Notes: generated from the sequence alone by a model not told the origin. Counted from the first letter of the stretch, positions 27,871 through 36,918 are shown. The stretch is 64,000 nt of DNA from Janthinobacterium saanense (GCF_014200675.1 NZ_JACHCI010000017.1:62001-126000), one strand, 5' to 3'. A program made the numbers and translations.

Positions 27871-29679
27871 ATGCGTCCGTTCTTTTTGAAAACCCTGTGC
27901 GCGCTGGCCCTGTCGTCGGTGATGACGCTGGCGCTGGCCGATGATACGCCCACCCGCGTGGGCCGCCTTTCCACGGTCGAGGGGCAAGTGCTAGTGCGTA
28001 CTGCGGATGGCGAAGCGCAAAACGCGCTGCTGAACTGGCCGGTGACCACCGACAACCGTTTCAGCACCATGCGCGGCGCGCAGGCGGAATTTCGTATGGG
28101 GGCCGTGGCCGTGCGCCTGGCTGGCGATTCTGAACTGGAAGTCAACCAGCTCGATGACGACAATTTCAAATTGCACCTCAGTTATGGCAGCGTCAGCGTG
28201 CGCGTGCGTAACCCCGATGCCCTGCGCGGTTTTGAACTGACCACCAACCAGGCCAGGCTTACCCTGACGGAGCCGGGCTGGGTGCGCATCGATGCCGAAC
28301 GCCAGCCAGGCACCAGCGTGGTCAGCGTGCTCGAAGGCGTGGCGGACGTGGATGGCAGCTCGTCCAGTATCATCTTACGCGAAGGAAAGCGTGCCGAACT
28401 GACGGACGAGGAAGTGCGCACGGGGCCCTTGCAGCGCGTGGACTTCGACAACTGGCCCGAAGCGGTACCGGTGGCCACGCCCGCCTTGCGCTACGTGACG
28501 GAAGACGTCACCGGGTATGAAGAGCTGGACCGCTATGGTTCCTGGCAGGATGATGCCGATTATGGCCCCCTGTGGCTGCCGCGCACGGTGCCCGTGGGTT
28601 GGGCGCCCTACAGCGATGGCCGCTGGACCTGGGTTGCGCCGTGGGGCTGGACCTGGGTCGACAATGCGCCCTGGGGCTATGCGCCATCGCATTATGGCCG
28701 CTGGGTACTGGTGGGATCGCGCTGGTGCTGGGCGCCGGGCCGCGAGCGGGGCCGCACGCCCTGGGCGCCTGCATTGGTCGGCTGGGTGGGCGGCAATCAC
28801 TGGCAGCCGCATGGCCAGCGGCCCGGCCCCGGTCCCGGTCCCGGCATCGGCTGGTTCCCCCTTTCGCCGCGCGACCGCTACGTGCCGGGCTACCGCGTCA
28901 CGCCCGACTATGAACGCCGCATCAACCGGATCGCCGATGGCCGCCGCCCGTTGCCCTACGAGCGCGAGCGCCGCGACGGTTTGACGATGTTGCCGGGCGA
29001 CCGTTTTGGCTCGCACCGCACGGTGGAGGTACCGCGTGGCAGCCGCGTCACCATGCCCGCGCCCCAGTTGCAAAACATGCCCTTGACGACGGCGCCGCCA
29101 GCGGCTGCCGGCTGGCAGCGGCCGCAAGTGATGCCGCGCCGCGAGTTCGAGACGCGCGAGTGGAACCGGCGCCCGGCCCGTTTGCAAACGGAAGCGCTGG
29201 AAGTGGCGCAGCCGCGTCCAGACTGGCGGACAACTGCACCGGCGCCGGTGATGAATCCGGCGGCGCCCCGTCCTCCCATGGCGCGTCCGCCGTTGGTGCG
29301 TTCGCCGATCGTGACGGCGCCGCCAGTGCCTGCCATGCCAGCGGCGCCACCCGTGCCGCCCGTGCCACCAACGCCGCAAATGCCGGCCGTGCCTGCCCTG
29401 CCGCCCGTGCAGAATCCGATGGCTTTTCCTCGCCGTGAACGTGAGCGTGATGAGCGTGCGCAGGAAGCGCCGCAGCGCTGGGAGCGCGAGCGCCGCCGCG
29501 AACCGCAGGCAGCGCCTCAGCCGCCAGCCCAGCCGCAGCCTCAGCCTCAGCCGCGCGCCATCATGCAGGCGCCCGAGCCACGGCAGGAGGCGCGTACCGA
29601 GCGCCCGCGTGAAAATCGTGAAAACCGCGAAACACGCCGTCCGCAGGATAGTCGTTCGCCGCCGCAACAGGAACGCTGA
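27871..29679 (+). CDS. secreted FecR-domain/DUF6600 protein with proline-arginine-rich tail
   Basis: A 602-residue protein exported by a signal peptide (1-23, ALA cleavage). Residues ~30-180 are a FecR-like beta domain (GRLSTVEGQVLVRTADGEAQ...VRLAGDSELEVNQLDDD). Residues ~215-340 are a Trp/Tyr-rich DUF6600 block (LDRYGSWQDDADYGPLWLPR, GRWTWVAPWGWTWVDNAPWGYAPSHYGRW). The final ~220 residues are low-complexity, rich in Pro, Arg and Glu with PPVPPVPPTPQMPAVP runs. There is no sigma factor or TonB receptor gene beside it, unlike true FecR. A periplasmic or surface scaffold role is a guess. Confidence 0.8.
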   Translation: MRPFFLKTLCALALSSVMTLALADDTPTRVGRLSTVEGQVLVRTADGEAQNALLNWPVTTDNRFSTMRGAQAEFRMGAVAVRLAGDSELEVNQLDDDNFKLHLSYGSVSVRVRNPDALRGFELTTNQARLTLTEPGWVRIDAERQPGTSVVSVLEGVADVDGSSSSIILREGKRAELTDEEVRTGPLQRVDFDNWPEAVPVATPALRYVTEDVTGYEELDRYGSWQDDADYGPLWLPRTVPVGWAPYSDGRWTWVAPWGWTWVDNAPWGYAPSHYGRWVLVGSRWCWAPGRERGRTPWAPALVGWVGGNHWQPHGQRPGPGPGPGIGWFPLSPRDRYVPGYRVTPDYERRINRIADGRRPLPYERERRDGLTMLPGDRFGSHRTVEVPRGSRVTMPAPQLQNMPLTTAPPAAAGWQRPQVMPRREFETREWNRRPARLQTEALEVAQPRPDWRTTAPAPVMNPAAPRPPMARPPLVRSPIVTAPPVPAMPAAPPVPPVPPTPQMPAVPALPPVQNPMAFPRRERERDERAQEAPQRWERERRREPQAAPQPPAQPQPQPQPRAIMQAPEPRQEARTERPRENRENRETRRPQDSRSPPQQER

Positions 29680-29703
29680 GACGCATTCTGGGCGGCGTTT
29701 TTT
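29672..29703 (+). terminator. weak intrinsic terminator after the FecR/DUF6600 gene
   Basis: AACGC (29672-29676) can pair with GCGTT (29695-29699), followed by a T-run to 29703. The stem is short and spans the stop codon. Confidence 0.4.
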
Positions 29704-30046
29704 AACTTTCAGTCGCAGATTTCGACCGTTCGTCGCAATCTGCCACGTCGCATGGCCAGGTTTTGTTAATCTCTTGTTATTGCAAAATGCAACGGAGAAA
29801 TCACCGCCCCGACCGGCCGCAAGCTGGCGCGGTGATGCGACGAGACAGCACAGCGTTTCACCCTATTTCTTTTTTTCCGATTTGAAATAGTTTTAGCCAG
29901 CCCCAGGGCTGGCTTTTTTTATACCTTGTGCGTGCGCAAGTGGCTGGTAAATGCAGCCGGTACCCGATTTTGGCTACAATACCGGCATGGGCAATGCCAT
30001 CGCCTTGCCAGCTCTCTTTTTAATGTCGCACGTGATTGGAATGAAT
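29704..30046 (+). other. intergenic region with stem-loops and a strong terminator; possible small RNA
   Basis: No protein gene is seen. A perfect eight-base stem (ATCACCGC 29800-29807 with GCGGTGAT 29829-29836) is followed 60 bases on by a strong rho-independent terminator at 29895-29920. The terminator is ~215 bases past the preceding gene, which already has a weak one. That arrangement fits a ~120-170 nt non-coding transcript ending at 29920, or a long 3' UTR. No clear promoter is visible. Confidence 0.4.
29895..29920 (+). terminator. strong rho-independent terminator
   Basis: AGCCAGCC (29895-29902), a four-base loop, GGCTGGCT (29907-29914), then seven T residues to 29920. Confidence 0.85.
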
Positions 30047-30322
30047 ATGCAAACCATCCCCCCCAGTGAGTCGCTGATCGAATACCCCAGCGATTTCCCG
30101 ATCAAGATCATGGGGCCGACGCATGTCGATTTCGCTCCCACCATGGTCGAACTGGTGCTGAGCCATGATCCGACCTTCCATGTCGGCCGCCTGGAAGAGC
30201 GTCCGTCCGGCAAAGGCAATTACACCGGCCTGACCGTGACCGTGCGTGCCGTCAGCCGCGAACAGCTTGACGCCCTGTACATGGCCCTGTCGGCACACCC
30301 GATGGTCAAGATCGTCATGTAA
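30047..30322 (+). CDS. ybeD: YbeD/DUF493 family protein
   Basis: A 91-residue protein with an ACT-like fold. The sequence LIEYPSDFPIKIMGP..VDF and SGKGNYTGLTVTVRAVSREQLDALYMALSAHPMVKIVM is characteristic of DUF493. In beta- and gammaproteobacteria it usually sits directly before lipB; here it is 4.4 kb away from lipB. ATG at 30047 has GGA six bases upstream; ATG at 30041 is an alternative. Its last eight bases overlap the convergent LysR gene. Confidence 0.9.
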   Translation: MQTIPPSESLIEYPSDFPIKIMGPTHVDFAPTMVELVLSHDPTFHVGRLEERPSGKGNYTGLTVTVRAVSREQLDALYMALSAHPMVKIVM

Positions 30323-31208
30323 GCCCATGCGTCGCCTGGAAGCGGGCGACTTCGCCGAGCAGCCAGGCGCGGAAGGCCTGCACCGGTGCGCGCGCCGCCG
30401 CGCCGGGCGGGCTGACCAGGTAATACGCGTCGGGGCTGGGCGCCAGCGTATTGAACAGGCGCAGCAGCCGCCCTTCGGCCACCTCTTGCAGCACCACCAC
30501 ATGGCGCACCAGCGCCACGCCGTCGCCATCGATGGCCGAACGGATCAGCAGCGACAAATCCTCATACATCACGCCGCCCGTGGGTTCCGGCAGCGCCAGG
30601 CCCGCCGCCTGCAGCCATGGCTGCCATGGCTCGATCGAACGCAGCAAGTTTGCCTGCGCCAGGTCCGCCGGCGTGGCCGGCAAGTCGCCATGGCGGTAAT
30701 CGGGGCTGGCGACGGGGTAATAGGCATCGCCCATCAGCGGCGTCACCAGCAAACCGGGATAATGGCCGCGCCCGAAACGGATGCCCACGTCGATGCCCTC
30801 GCCCGCCAGGTCTTGCAAGGCGCCGTTCGTTTGCAGCACCACTTCGATGTCCGGGTGGCGTTCGATGAAGCGGCCCAGGCGCGGCGCCAGCCAGCGCGCG
30901 GCAAACGAGGGAATCGACGTGATCGTCAGGCGCGTACTGCCGGATGGCGGGCGCAAGGCTTGCACTGCCGTGCCGATGTCTGCATAGGCTTTGCCCAGCA
31001 CCAGCGCAAATTGCCGCCCTGCCGGCGTGACGCTCACGTGGCGGCCGTTGCGCACGAATAACGCCAGCCCCAGTTCGACTTCCAGCTTGCGCACCTGGTG
31101 GCTGATGGCGCCGTGGGTCAGGTGAAGCTCGTCGGCCGCGCGCGAAAAATTCTCGTGCCGGGCGGCCGCCTCAAAGGCGCGCAATGCTGAAAAATTAGGT
31201 AGTTTCAT
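30315..31208 (-). CDS. LysR-family transcriptional regulator (GcvA-like)
   Basis: A 297-residue LysR regulator. The winged helix at ~5-62 (ALRAFEAAARHENFSRAADELHLTHGAISHQVRKLE) has the SHQV recognition helix of the GcvA branch. A substrate-binding domain follows (~90-295). It is divergent from the YfcF-like GST with a 99-base gap, so that gene is its likely target. The effector is unknown. Confidence 0.92.
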   Translation of the reverse strand: MKLPNFSALRAFEAAARHENFSRAADELHLTHGAISHQVRKLEVELGLALFVRNGRHVSVTPAGRQFALVLGKAYADIGTAVQALRPPSGSTRLTITSIPSFAARWLAPRLGRFIERHPDIEVVLQTNGALQDLAGEGIDVGIRFGRGHYPGLLVTPLMGDAYYPVASPDYRHGDLPATPADLAQANLLRSIEPWQPWLQAAGLALPEPTGGVMYEDLSLLIRSAIDGDGVALVRHVVVLQEVAEGRLLRLFNTLAPSPDAYYLVSPPGAAARAPVQAFRAWLLGEVARFQATHGLT

Positions 31209-31307
31209 GTGAATAAAAATAACCAGAACGGGGAAAATATATCGTTTTGAGAGGCGTGCGGCAAGCTTTAAGATGAATCGTATTCACTTTATTCTGGAAA
31301 GCCCGTC

Positions 31308-31940
31308 ATGTCCCTGCGCCTCTACGTCGACCATCTACGCATCAGTCCTTACGCCTTGTCCACCTTTGTCGCCCTGCACGAAAAGAAGCTGCCGTTTTCC
31401 ATCAAAGACGTCAACCTGGGCGCGGGCGCCGCGCGCCAGCCGCCGTTCAGCACCTTGAGCCTGACGCAGCGCGTGCCCGCCATCGAGCATGACGGCTTTG
31501 TCTTGACGGAGTCTGGCGCCATCGCCGACTACCTCGACGATGTGTTTGGTCCATCCACCCATCCTTCGCTCTTGCCGCGCGCGATACAGCAGCGGGCCCG
31601 CGCGCGGCAGGTGCAGGCCTGGCTGCGCAGCGATTTGCTGGCGCTGCGCAATGAACGCGATACCACCGTCATCTTTCATGGCCCGCGCGCCGCGTCTGCG
31701 CCGCTGTCGCCCGAGGCGCAGGCGGCTGGCGCCAAGCTGCTGCATATCGCCGGCCAGCTGTTGCAGGGAGAATTCCTGTTCGGCACCTGGAGCATTGCCG
31801 ACACGGACCTGGCGCTGGCGCTGCAGCGTTTGATACTGAGCGGCGAACCGGTCCCGGCCACCTTGCGCGATTACGCTGCGGCGCAGTGGCAACGGCCTAG
31901 CGTGCAGGCCTGGCTGGCGACGGTGCCCGTGCCCGCATAG
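31308..31940 (+). CDS. glutathione S-transferase, YfcF-like
   Basis: A 210-residue glutathione transferase. The N-terminal thioredoxin fold contains RISPYALSTFVALHEKKLPFSIKDVNL and the glutathione-contact segment RVPAIEHDGFVLTESGAIADYLDD (cis-Pro and E-S). The C-terminal helical domain has GTWSIADTDLALALQRL. The start and general pattern are those of E. coli YfcF, linked to peroxide protection. Its last 44 bases overlap the convergent MFS gene. Confidence 0.9.
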   Translation: MSLRLYVDHLRISPYALSTFVALHEKKLPFSIKDVNLGAGAARQPPFSTLSLTQRVPAIEHDGFVLTESGAIADYLDDVFGPSTHPSLLPRAIQQRARARQVQAWLRSDLLALRNERDTTVIFHGPRAASAPLSPEAQAAGAKLLHIAGQLLQGEFLFGTWSIADTDLALALQRLILSGEPVPATLRDYAAAQWQRPSVQAWLATVPVPA

Positions 31941-33099
31941 ACAGCAGATGCACGCCGGCAAAGGCCGCGCTGGCGCCTGCCGTGACCCATAGCATGGGCC
32001 GCGCGCTGCCGTCCGAAAGCGCGGCGATCAGCGCGCCGCAGGCGGCCGTGATCACCATCTGGATAAAGAAAAACAGGCCAGAGGCGCTGCCGGCCTGCGC
32101 GCCATAGGGCTGCAGCACGGCCAGCTGGCAAGCGGGTATGGCCATGCCCACTGACAACATCACCACCATCATGGGCGCCACCAGCGACGCCAGGTTCGAC
32201 GGCGCCAGGCTGCCAGCGAGCAGCAGGCTGGCCGCACCCGCCACATTGAGCGCCACGGCCAGGCCCAGCATGCGGTCGGCGCCATGACGCGGCGCCCATT
32301 TCTGGAACAGCTTGGACCCGGCCATATACCCGCTCACCGTCAGGCCGAACACCAGCGCATATGCGCCCGGCGACAGCTGCATGCCTCGCTGCAAGAGCAC
32401 CGACGATTCCGCGATAAAGGGAAAGTAGGTGCAATACACAAAACCGATGGCCAGCGCATAACGCATGAAATACGCATCGCCCAGCAGGCGGCGGTACAGC
32501 TGCAGCACATTGCCTTGCGGCATGGTCGTGGCAGGTTTGGTTTCCGGCAGATAGCGGGCGATCAGCAGCAAGGAAAGCAAGCCCAGCACGCATAGCACCA
32601 CGAATACGGCGCGCCAGCCCAAGGTCACTTCCAGCACGCTGCCAAGCAAGGGCGCCACGATGGGCGACAGACCCATGCCCATCGAAATGCGGCCCAGCAT
32701 GCGCGCCTGCGTGGCCGGCTCAAAACGGTCGCGCACCATCACTCTGCCGATGATGGTGCCGCTGCAGCCGCCAAATGCCTGCAGCACGCGCGCGGCGATC
32801 AGCACGGGAGCGCTGCTGGCGCAGGCGCAAACGATGCTGGCCAGCAGGTAAATTGCCGTGCCGGCCAGCAGCACGGGGCGGCGGCCAAGCCGGTCGGCCA
32901 GCGGGCCGCAAACCAGCATCGAGGCGGCCGAACCGGCCATGAACAGGCTCAGGGTCAATTGCAGTTGCGCATCGCTGGCGTGCAGCGCATCGGCCATGGC
33001 GGGCAGCGACGGCAGATAAATATCGATGCTGATGCGCGACAGACACACCAGCAGCAAGAGGATGGCGCTCCAGGCCCACAAGGGCAGCGGTTTATGCAT
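31897..33099 (-). CDS. Bcr/CflA family multidrug efflux MFS transporter
   Basis: A 400-residue, twelve-helix drug:proton antiporter. Motif A is GPLADRLGRRPVLLAG, and RVLQAFGGCSGTIIGRVMVRD is the segment specific to Bcr/CflA proteins; SMGMGLSPIVAPLLGS (motif C) follows. It is divergent from the MocR gene across 110 bases that hold a 14-base inverted repeat, so MocR control is likely. Confidence 0.92.
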   Translation of the reverse strand: MHKPLPLWAWSAILLLLVCLSRISIDIYLPSLPAMADALHASDAQLQLTLSLFMAGSAASMLVCGPLADRLGRRPVLLAGTAIYLLASIVCACASSAPVLIAARVLQAFGGCSGTIIGRVMVRDRFEPATQARMLGRISMGMGLSPIVAPLLGSVLEVTLGWRAVFVVLCVLGLLSLLLIARYLPETKPATTMPQGNVLQLYRRLLGDAYFMRYALAIGFVYCTYFPFIAESSVLLQRGMQLSPGAYALVFGLTVSGYMAGSKLFQKWAPRHGADRMLGLAVALNVAGAASLLLAGSLAPSNLASLVAPMMVVMLSVGMAIPACQLAVLQPYGAQAGSASGLFFFIQMVITAACGALIAALSDGSARPMLWVTAGASAAFAGVHLLSMRARAPSPARPAR

Positions 33100-33147
33100 G
33101 GTTATTCACAGGGACGGTTTCAGTGGAGCGCTGAGAATAGAACGGTT

Positions 33148-33193
33148 GTGGTTTAATAAGAAGCACCGGATATGAGAAATCTTATTAGACCAC
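33148..33193. promoter_or_regulatory. long inverted-repeat operator between MFS pump and MocR genes
   Basis: GTGGTTTAATAAGA (33148-33161) and TCTTATTAGACCAC (33180-33193) are reverse complements at 13 of 14 positions, separated by 18 bases. The repeat ends 17 bases before the MocR start and 49 bases from the MFS start. It is probably the binding site of the MocR regulator. Confidence 0.65.
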
Positions 33194-33209
33194 TTGGACG
33201 AGCATCATC

Positions 33210-34667
33210 ATGCCGCGAGGAAAATCACCACAGGCGCTGGACTTGCCCCGTCCCGCCAACTGGCTGGACCAGGAAGGCGTCAGCAAACAAACCGGCGCTT
33301 ATGAAGCGCTGCGTTCTGCCATCCTGGGCAAATTGCTGCCGGCCGGTAGCCGCTTGCCGTCCAGCCGTACCCTGGCCGAACGCTGGCAAGTGTCGCGCGG
33401 CACCATCGAAGCCGTGTTTGACCGCCTGCATGCGGAAGCCTATGTGACGCGCATCCCCGGTTCCGGCACCCGCGTGTGCGCCGTGGTGCCGGAACGTTTC
33501 CTCATGGCAGGATTTGAAGATGCCACCCCGGCCGGGCCATTTTCCGAGCCGGCACCGGTGTCCGATACGGGCGTGCGCGAGGGTTTGCCGTTTGTTGCGC
33601 GGCGCGCCGACGCCAGCCTGTTTCCCATGGCCGCCTGGTCCAAATGTGCGACGCGGGCGCTGGCTGCCGCCACGCCTGAGCAACTGTGCAGCGACGATCC
33701 GGCTGGCGACCCAGGCTTGCGCCGGCACATCGCCGATTACCTGGGCAAGTACCGGGGCGTGCGCTGCAGCCCGCAAGACATCGTGGTGACCACCGGCATC
33801 CGCCACGGGCTCGATTTGCTGGCGCGCAGCATCGTGCGTGCGGGCGATAAAGTCTGCCTGGAAGACCCAGGCTACCCGGCTGCGCGCGCCCTGTTTGCCA
33901 TGAGCGGCGCCCTGCCGGTGGATATTCCCGTCGACGCAGAAGGCATCGATTGCGCCGCCCTGCGCCAGCATGCCGACGCCAGCCTGGTGTATGTGACGCC
34001 GGCGCACCATTCGCCGCTGGGGGTGACCATGTCCGTCACGCGCCGCCTGGAATTGCTCGAATGGGCCCGCGACAGCGGCGCCTGGGTGGTGGAAGACGAT
34101 TACGACAGCGAATTCAATTACCACAGCGCCCCGCTGGCAGCGCTGAAGGCGCTGGATCAATACCAGCGCGTGGTGTATTGCGGCAGTTTCAACAAGACCT
34201 TGTTTACGGGCTTGCGCGTGGGTTTCATGGTGCTGCCGCCCGGCCTGCTGCCCTTGCTGCTGCGCACCTTGCAAGCGACGGGCCGCTCGGTCGGCATGAC
34301 GGAACAGCTGGCGCTGGCCGCCTGGATGGAAGACGGCGCTTTCGTGCGCCATCTGCGCCAGGCGCGCCACGCCTACAAGGAAAGGCGCGACCTGCTGCTG
34401 GCCTGCCTGGAGCGCGATGCGCCCGGACGCTACACGATTTCCGGCCAGCAAGCGGGCTTTCATTGCATGCTGTGGCTGCCGCCAGGCAGTGATGAACGCG
34501 TGTTTTGCCTCCAGGCGGCGCAGGCAGGGCTGGCGCTGCAGCCGCTGGGCGATTTTTGCCACGGGGTGCAACTGGCGCCAGCCGTGCTGATCGGCTACAC
34601 GGCCCTGAGTCTGGCCCAAGTGCGCCATGCAGCGCAAAAACTGGCCCTTTTATTGCTCATTGATTAA
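33210..34667 (+). CDS. MocR-family (GntR HTH plus aminotransferase fold) transcriptional regulator
   Basis: A 485-residue PLP-binding regulator. Residues ~20-90 are a GntR winged helix (GAYEALRSAILGKLLPAGSRLPSSRTLAERWQVSRGTIEAVFDRL). Residues ~110-480 are a class I aminotransferase fold with DDYDSEFNY and the PLP lysine in YCGSFNKTLFTGLRVGF. PdxR and similar proteins are of this type. It is divergent from the Bcr/CflA pump. Whether it senses PLP alone or an amine adduct cannot be read. Confidence 0.92.
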   Translation: MPRGKSPQALDLPRPANWLDQEGVSKQTGAYEALRSAILGKLLPAGSRLPSSRTLAERWQVSRGTIEAVFDRLHAEAYVTRIPGSGTRVCAVVPERFLMAGFEDATPAGPFSEPAPVSDTGVREGLPFVARRADASLFPMAAWSKCATRALAAATPEQLCSDDPAGDPGLRRHIADYLGKYRGVRCSPQDIVVTTGIRHGLDLLARSIVRAGDKVCLEDPGYPAARALFAMSGALPVDIPVDAEGIDCAALRQHADASLVYVTPAHHSPLGVTMSVTRRLELLEWARDSGAWVVEDDYDSEFNYHSAPLAALKALDQYQRVVYCGSFNKTLFTGLRVGFMVLPPGLLPLLLRTLQATGRSVGMTEQLALAAWMEDGAFVRHLRQARHAYKERRDLLLACLERDAPGRYTISGQQAGFHCMLWLPPGSDERVFCLQAAQAGLALQPLGDFCHGVQLAPAVLIGYTALSLAQVRHAAQKLALLLLID

Positions 34668-34755
34668 GCTTGTCGGGCGGTGAAGCGCTTGCCGCCCTGA
34701 AGTAATTGCGGGCCTGCTTTATAATCACGGCTACGCCGCCGACTACAGAGTTGTC

Positions 34756-35460
34756 ATGACCACCACCCACACTGAAGCTGCGCTGATCCGCGAGCTCGGT
34801 CGCGTTGATTACGAACCGACCTTCGCCGCCATGCGCGCCTTTACCGATGCCCGTACCACGGAAACACGCGATGAGCTGTGGATCGTCGAGCACCCGCCCG
34901 TGTTTACGCTGGGGCTGGCGGCCGACCGTGGCCATTTGCTGGCCGGCGCCGAGAACGTACCGGTAGTGCAGACCGACCGTGGTGGCGAAGTCACTTTCCA
35001 CGGCCCCGGCCAGGTGGTGATTTATCTGTTGATGGACTTGCGCCGCAACAAGCCGGGCGGCAAGCTGTATGCGCGCCAGTTCGTGCATAAAATCGAGCAA
35101 GCCATCATCAATGTGCTGGCGGCGTATAATCTTGCAGGCGAGCGCATCGATGGCGCGCCTGGCATTTATATCGCCGGCGGCCCGGACCAGGGTGCAAAGA
35201 TCGCCGCGCTGGGCTTGAAAGTGCGCGGCAACGGCTGCACCTACCATGGCGTATCGCTCAATGTGGCGATGGACCTGGCGCCGTTTTCCTGGATTAACCC
35301 TTGCGGTTATTCCGGCCTGAAGACGGTGGACATGCGCAGCATGGGCGTGGAGGTGCCGTTGCTTGAGGTGCAGCGCGCGCTGGCCCATGAATTGACCGTA
35401 TTACTCGATGTAACTGAAGTGAATAGCGCCGCAGGCGCGCCTCAGGCAGTCGTTGCCTGA
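34756..35460 (+). CDS. lipB: octanoyl-[acyl-carrier-protein]:protein octanoyltransferase LipB
   Basis: A 234-residue enzyme that moves octanoate from ACP to lipoyl domains. Motifs: [34 protein letters not shown] (RGG.xTxHGPGQ) and [28 protein letters not shown] with the catalytic cysteine and lysine region ([10 protein letters not shown]). It is 36 bases before lipA, forming the usual lipBA pair. Confidence 0.97.
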   Translation: MTTTHTEAALIRELGRVDYEPTFAAMRAFTDARTTETRDELWIVEHPPVFTLGLAADRGHLLAGAENVPVVQTDRGGEVTFHGPGQVVIYLLMDLRRNKPGGKLYARQFVHKIEQAIINVLAAYNLAGERIDGAPGIYIAGGPDQGAKIAALGLKVRGNGCTYHGVSLNVAMDLAPFSWINPCGYSGLKTVDMRSMGVEVPLLEVQRALAHELTVLLDVTEVNSAAGAPQAVVA

Positions 35461-35496
35461 GCAAACAAACCAACACGCCCGCAAGGGTACGCAGCC

Positions 35497-36513
35497 ATGA
35501 CTTCTGAGACCATTTCCAGCAACGCCCCCGTCGCTACCGCCGCTCCCGTCTACAACCCGAGCGAAAAGCAAAAAGGCGCCAGCAAGACTTCGCGCATTCC
35601 GATCAAGATCATTCCGATCGAACAGATCGAGCGCCTGAAAAAGCCGGACTGGATCCGCGTCAAGGCCGCCTCCGCATCGACCCGTTTCTATGAAATCAAG
35701 GACGTGCTGCGCGAAAACAATCTGGTCACCGTCTGCGAAGAAGCCAGCTGCCCGAACATCGGCGAATGCTTCGGCAAGGGCACGGCTACCTTCATGATCA
35801 TGGGCGACAAGTGCACGCGCCGCTGCCCGTTCTGCGACGTGGGCCATGGCCGTCCTGATCCGCTGGACAAGGAAGAGCCGGCGAACCTGTCGAAAACCAT
35901 CGCCAAGCTGCGCCTGAACTACGTCGTCATCACCTCGGTCGACCGCGATGACTTGCGCGACGGCGGCGCCGGCCACTTCGTCGAGTGCATCCAGCAAACG
36001 CGCGCCCTGTCGCCAAACACCCGCATCGAAGTGCTGGTGCCCGACTTCCGCGGCCGCCTGGAAAAAGCCCTGCTGCTGTTCAAGGATGGCTTGCCTGACG
36101 TCATGAACCACAACCTGGAAACGGCGCCGCGCCTGTACAAGGAAGCGCGTCCCGGTTCGGACTATATGCACTCGCTGAAACTGCTGAAAGACTTCAAGGC
36201 CATGTACCCTGGCGTAAAAACCAAGTCCGGCATCATGGTCGGCCTGGGCGAAACAGACGAGGAAATCTTGCAAGTGATGCGCGACATGCGCGAGCACGAC
36301 ATCGACATGCTGACCATCGGCCAGTACCTGGCGCCATCGAACAGCCACTTGCCAGTGCGCCGCTACGTGCACCCGGACGTGTTCAAGATGTTCGAAGCCG
36401 AAGCCTACAAAATGGGCTTCACCCACGCCGCCGTCGGCGCCATGGTGCGCAGCTCCTACCACGCAGATGAACAGGCGCACAGCGCCGGCGTGGAATCGGC
36501 ACTGAACTTTTAA
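35497..36513 (+). CDS. lipA: lipoyl synthase LipA
   Basis: A 338-residue radical SAM enzyme that inserts two sulfurs into protein-bound octanoate. The auxiliary cluster cysteines are [12 protein letters not shown], the radical SAM cluster motif is [10 protein letters not shown], and the C-terminal RSSYHADEQ holds the conserved Arg-Ser-Ser. It ends at a strong terminator. Confidence 0.98.
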   Translation: MTSETISSNAPVATAAPVYNPSEKQKGASKTSRIPIKIIPIEQIERLKKPDWIRVKAASASTRFYEIKDVLRENNLVTVCEEASCPNIGECFGKGTATFMIMGDKCTRRCPFCDVGHGRPDPLDKEEPANLSKTIAKLRLNYVVITSVDRDDLRDGGAGHFVECIQQTRALSPNTRIEVLVPDFRGRLEKALLLFKDGLPDVMNHNLETAPRLYKEARPGSDYMHSLKLLKDFKAMYPGVKTKSGIMVGLGETDEEILQVMRDMREHDIDMLTIGQYLAPSNSHLPVRRYVHPDVFKMFEAEAYKMGFTHAAVGAMVRSSYHADEQAHSAGVESALNF

Positions 36514-36532
36514 GCCGATTTCCATTCAAAAT

Positions 36533-36564
36533 AACCGCCCGCCGCAAGCCGGGCGGTTTTTTTT
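36533..36564 (+). terminator. rho-independent terminator after lipA
   Basis: AACCGCCCG (36533-36541) pairs with CGGGCGGTT (36550-36558), followed by a T-run to 36564. Confidence 0.9.
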
Positions 36565-36570
36565 GCCTGA

Positions 36571-36599
36571 TTGAATGGATGTACAACATCCTGTACAAT
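36571..36599 (+). promoter_or_regulatory. yefM-yoeB promoter with double TGTACA operator
   Basis: TTGAAT (36571-36576), a 17-base spacer, then TACAAT (36594-36599) form a sigma-70 promoter. Two TGTACA hexamers (36580-36585 and 36592-36597) lie on it, 12 bases centre to centre. The E. coli YefM-YoeB operator has the same core hexamer at the same 12-base spacing, so autorepression is expected. Confidence 0.85.
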
Positions 36600-36648
36600 T
36601 ATTGTGGGGGCGGCTGTCGCCTGTGGCTACAGAAAAGGACAATACGGC

Positions 36649-36918
36649 ATGAATATCCTGACGTTCAGCGAGGCGCGCGCGGGCCTGAAAAGCGTGATGG
36701 ACGATGTGTGCAACGACCACACGCCGACGGTGATCACGCGCGTCAATGGTGAGCACGTGGTGATGTTGTCCTTGTCGGATTACAACAGCATCGAAGAAAC
36801 CATGTATCTGCTGGGCTCGGCAAAGAATGCCAGCCGGCTGATGGAATCCGTGGCGCAAATCAAGGCGGGCAAGGCCAGGACACGGGAATTATTGCGCCAT
36901 GAAAAACAAGAAGGCTGA
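36649..36918 (+). CDS. yefM: antitoxin YefM (Phd family)
   Basis: An 89-residue antitoxin and operon repressor. The N-terminal Phd/YefM fold shows LTFSEARAGLKSVMDDVCNDHTPTVITRVNGEHVVMLSLSDYNSIEETMYLL, which matches YefM closely; the basic C-terminal tail binds the toxin. AAAAGGA precedes the ATG at 36649. It overlaps the toxin gene by 20 bases. Confidence 0.95.
   Translation: MNILTFSEARAGLKSVMDDVCNDHTPTVITRVNGEHVVMLSLSDYNSIEETMYLLGSAKNASRLMESVAQIKAGKARTRELLRHEKQEG

Noticed and set aside
29280-29400. repetitive GC-rich DNA in the FecR/DUF6600 gene resembling a repeat array
   Set aside because: It is codon-level repetition for a Pro-rich tail within an open reading frame, without repeat/spacer structure.
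31209-31297. GTGAATA/TATTCAC and CCAGAA/TTCTGG pairs between LysR and GST genes
   Set aside because: The two pairs are in the wrong order to form one palindrome and are 60-65 bases apart; no T-N11-A LysR site was clear.
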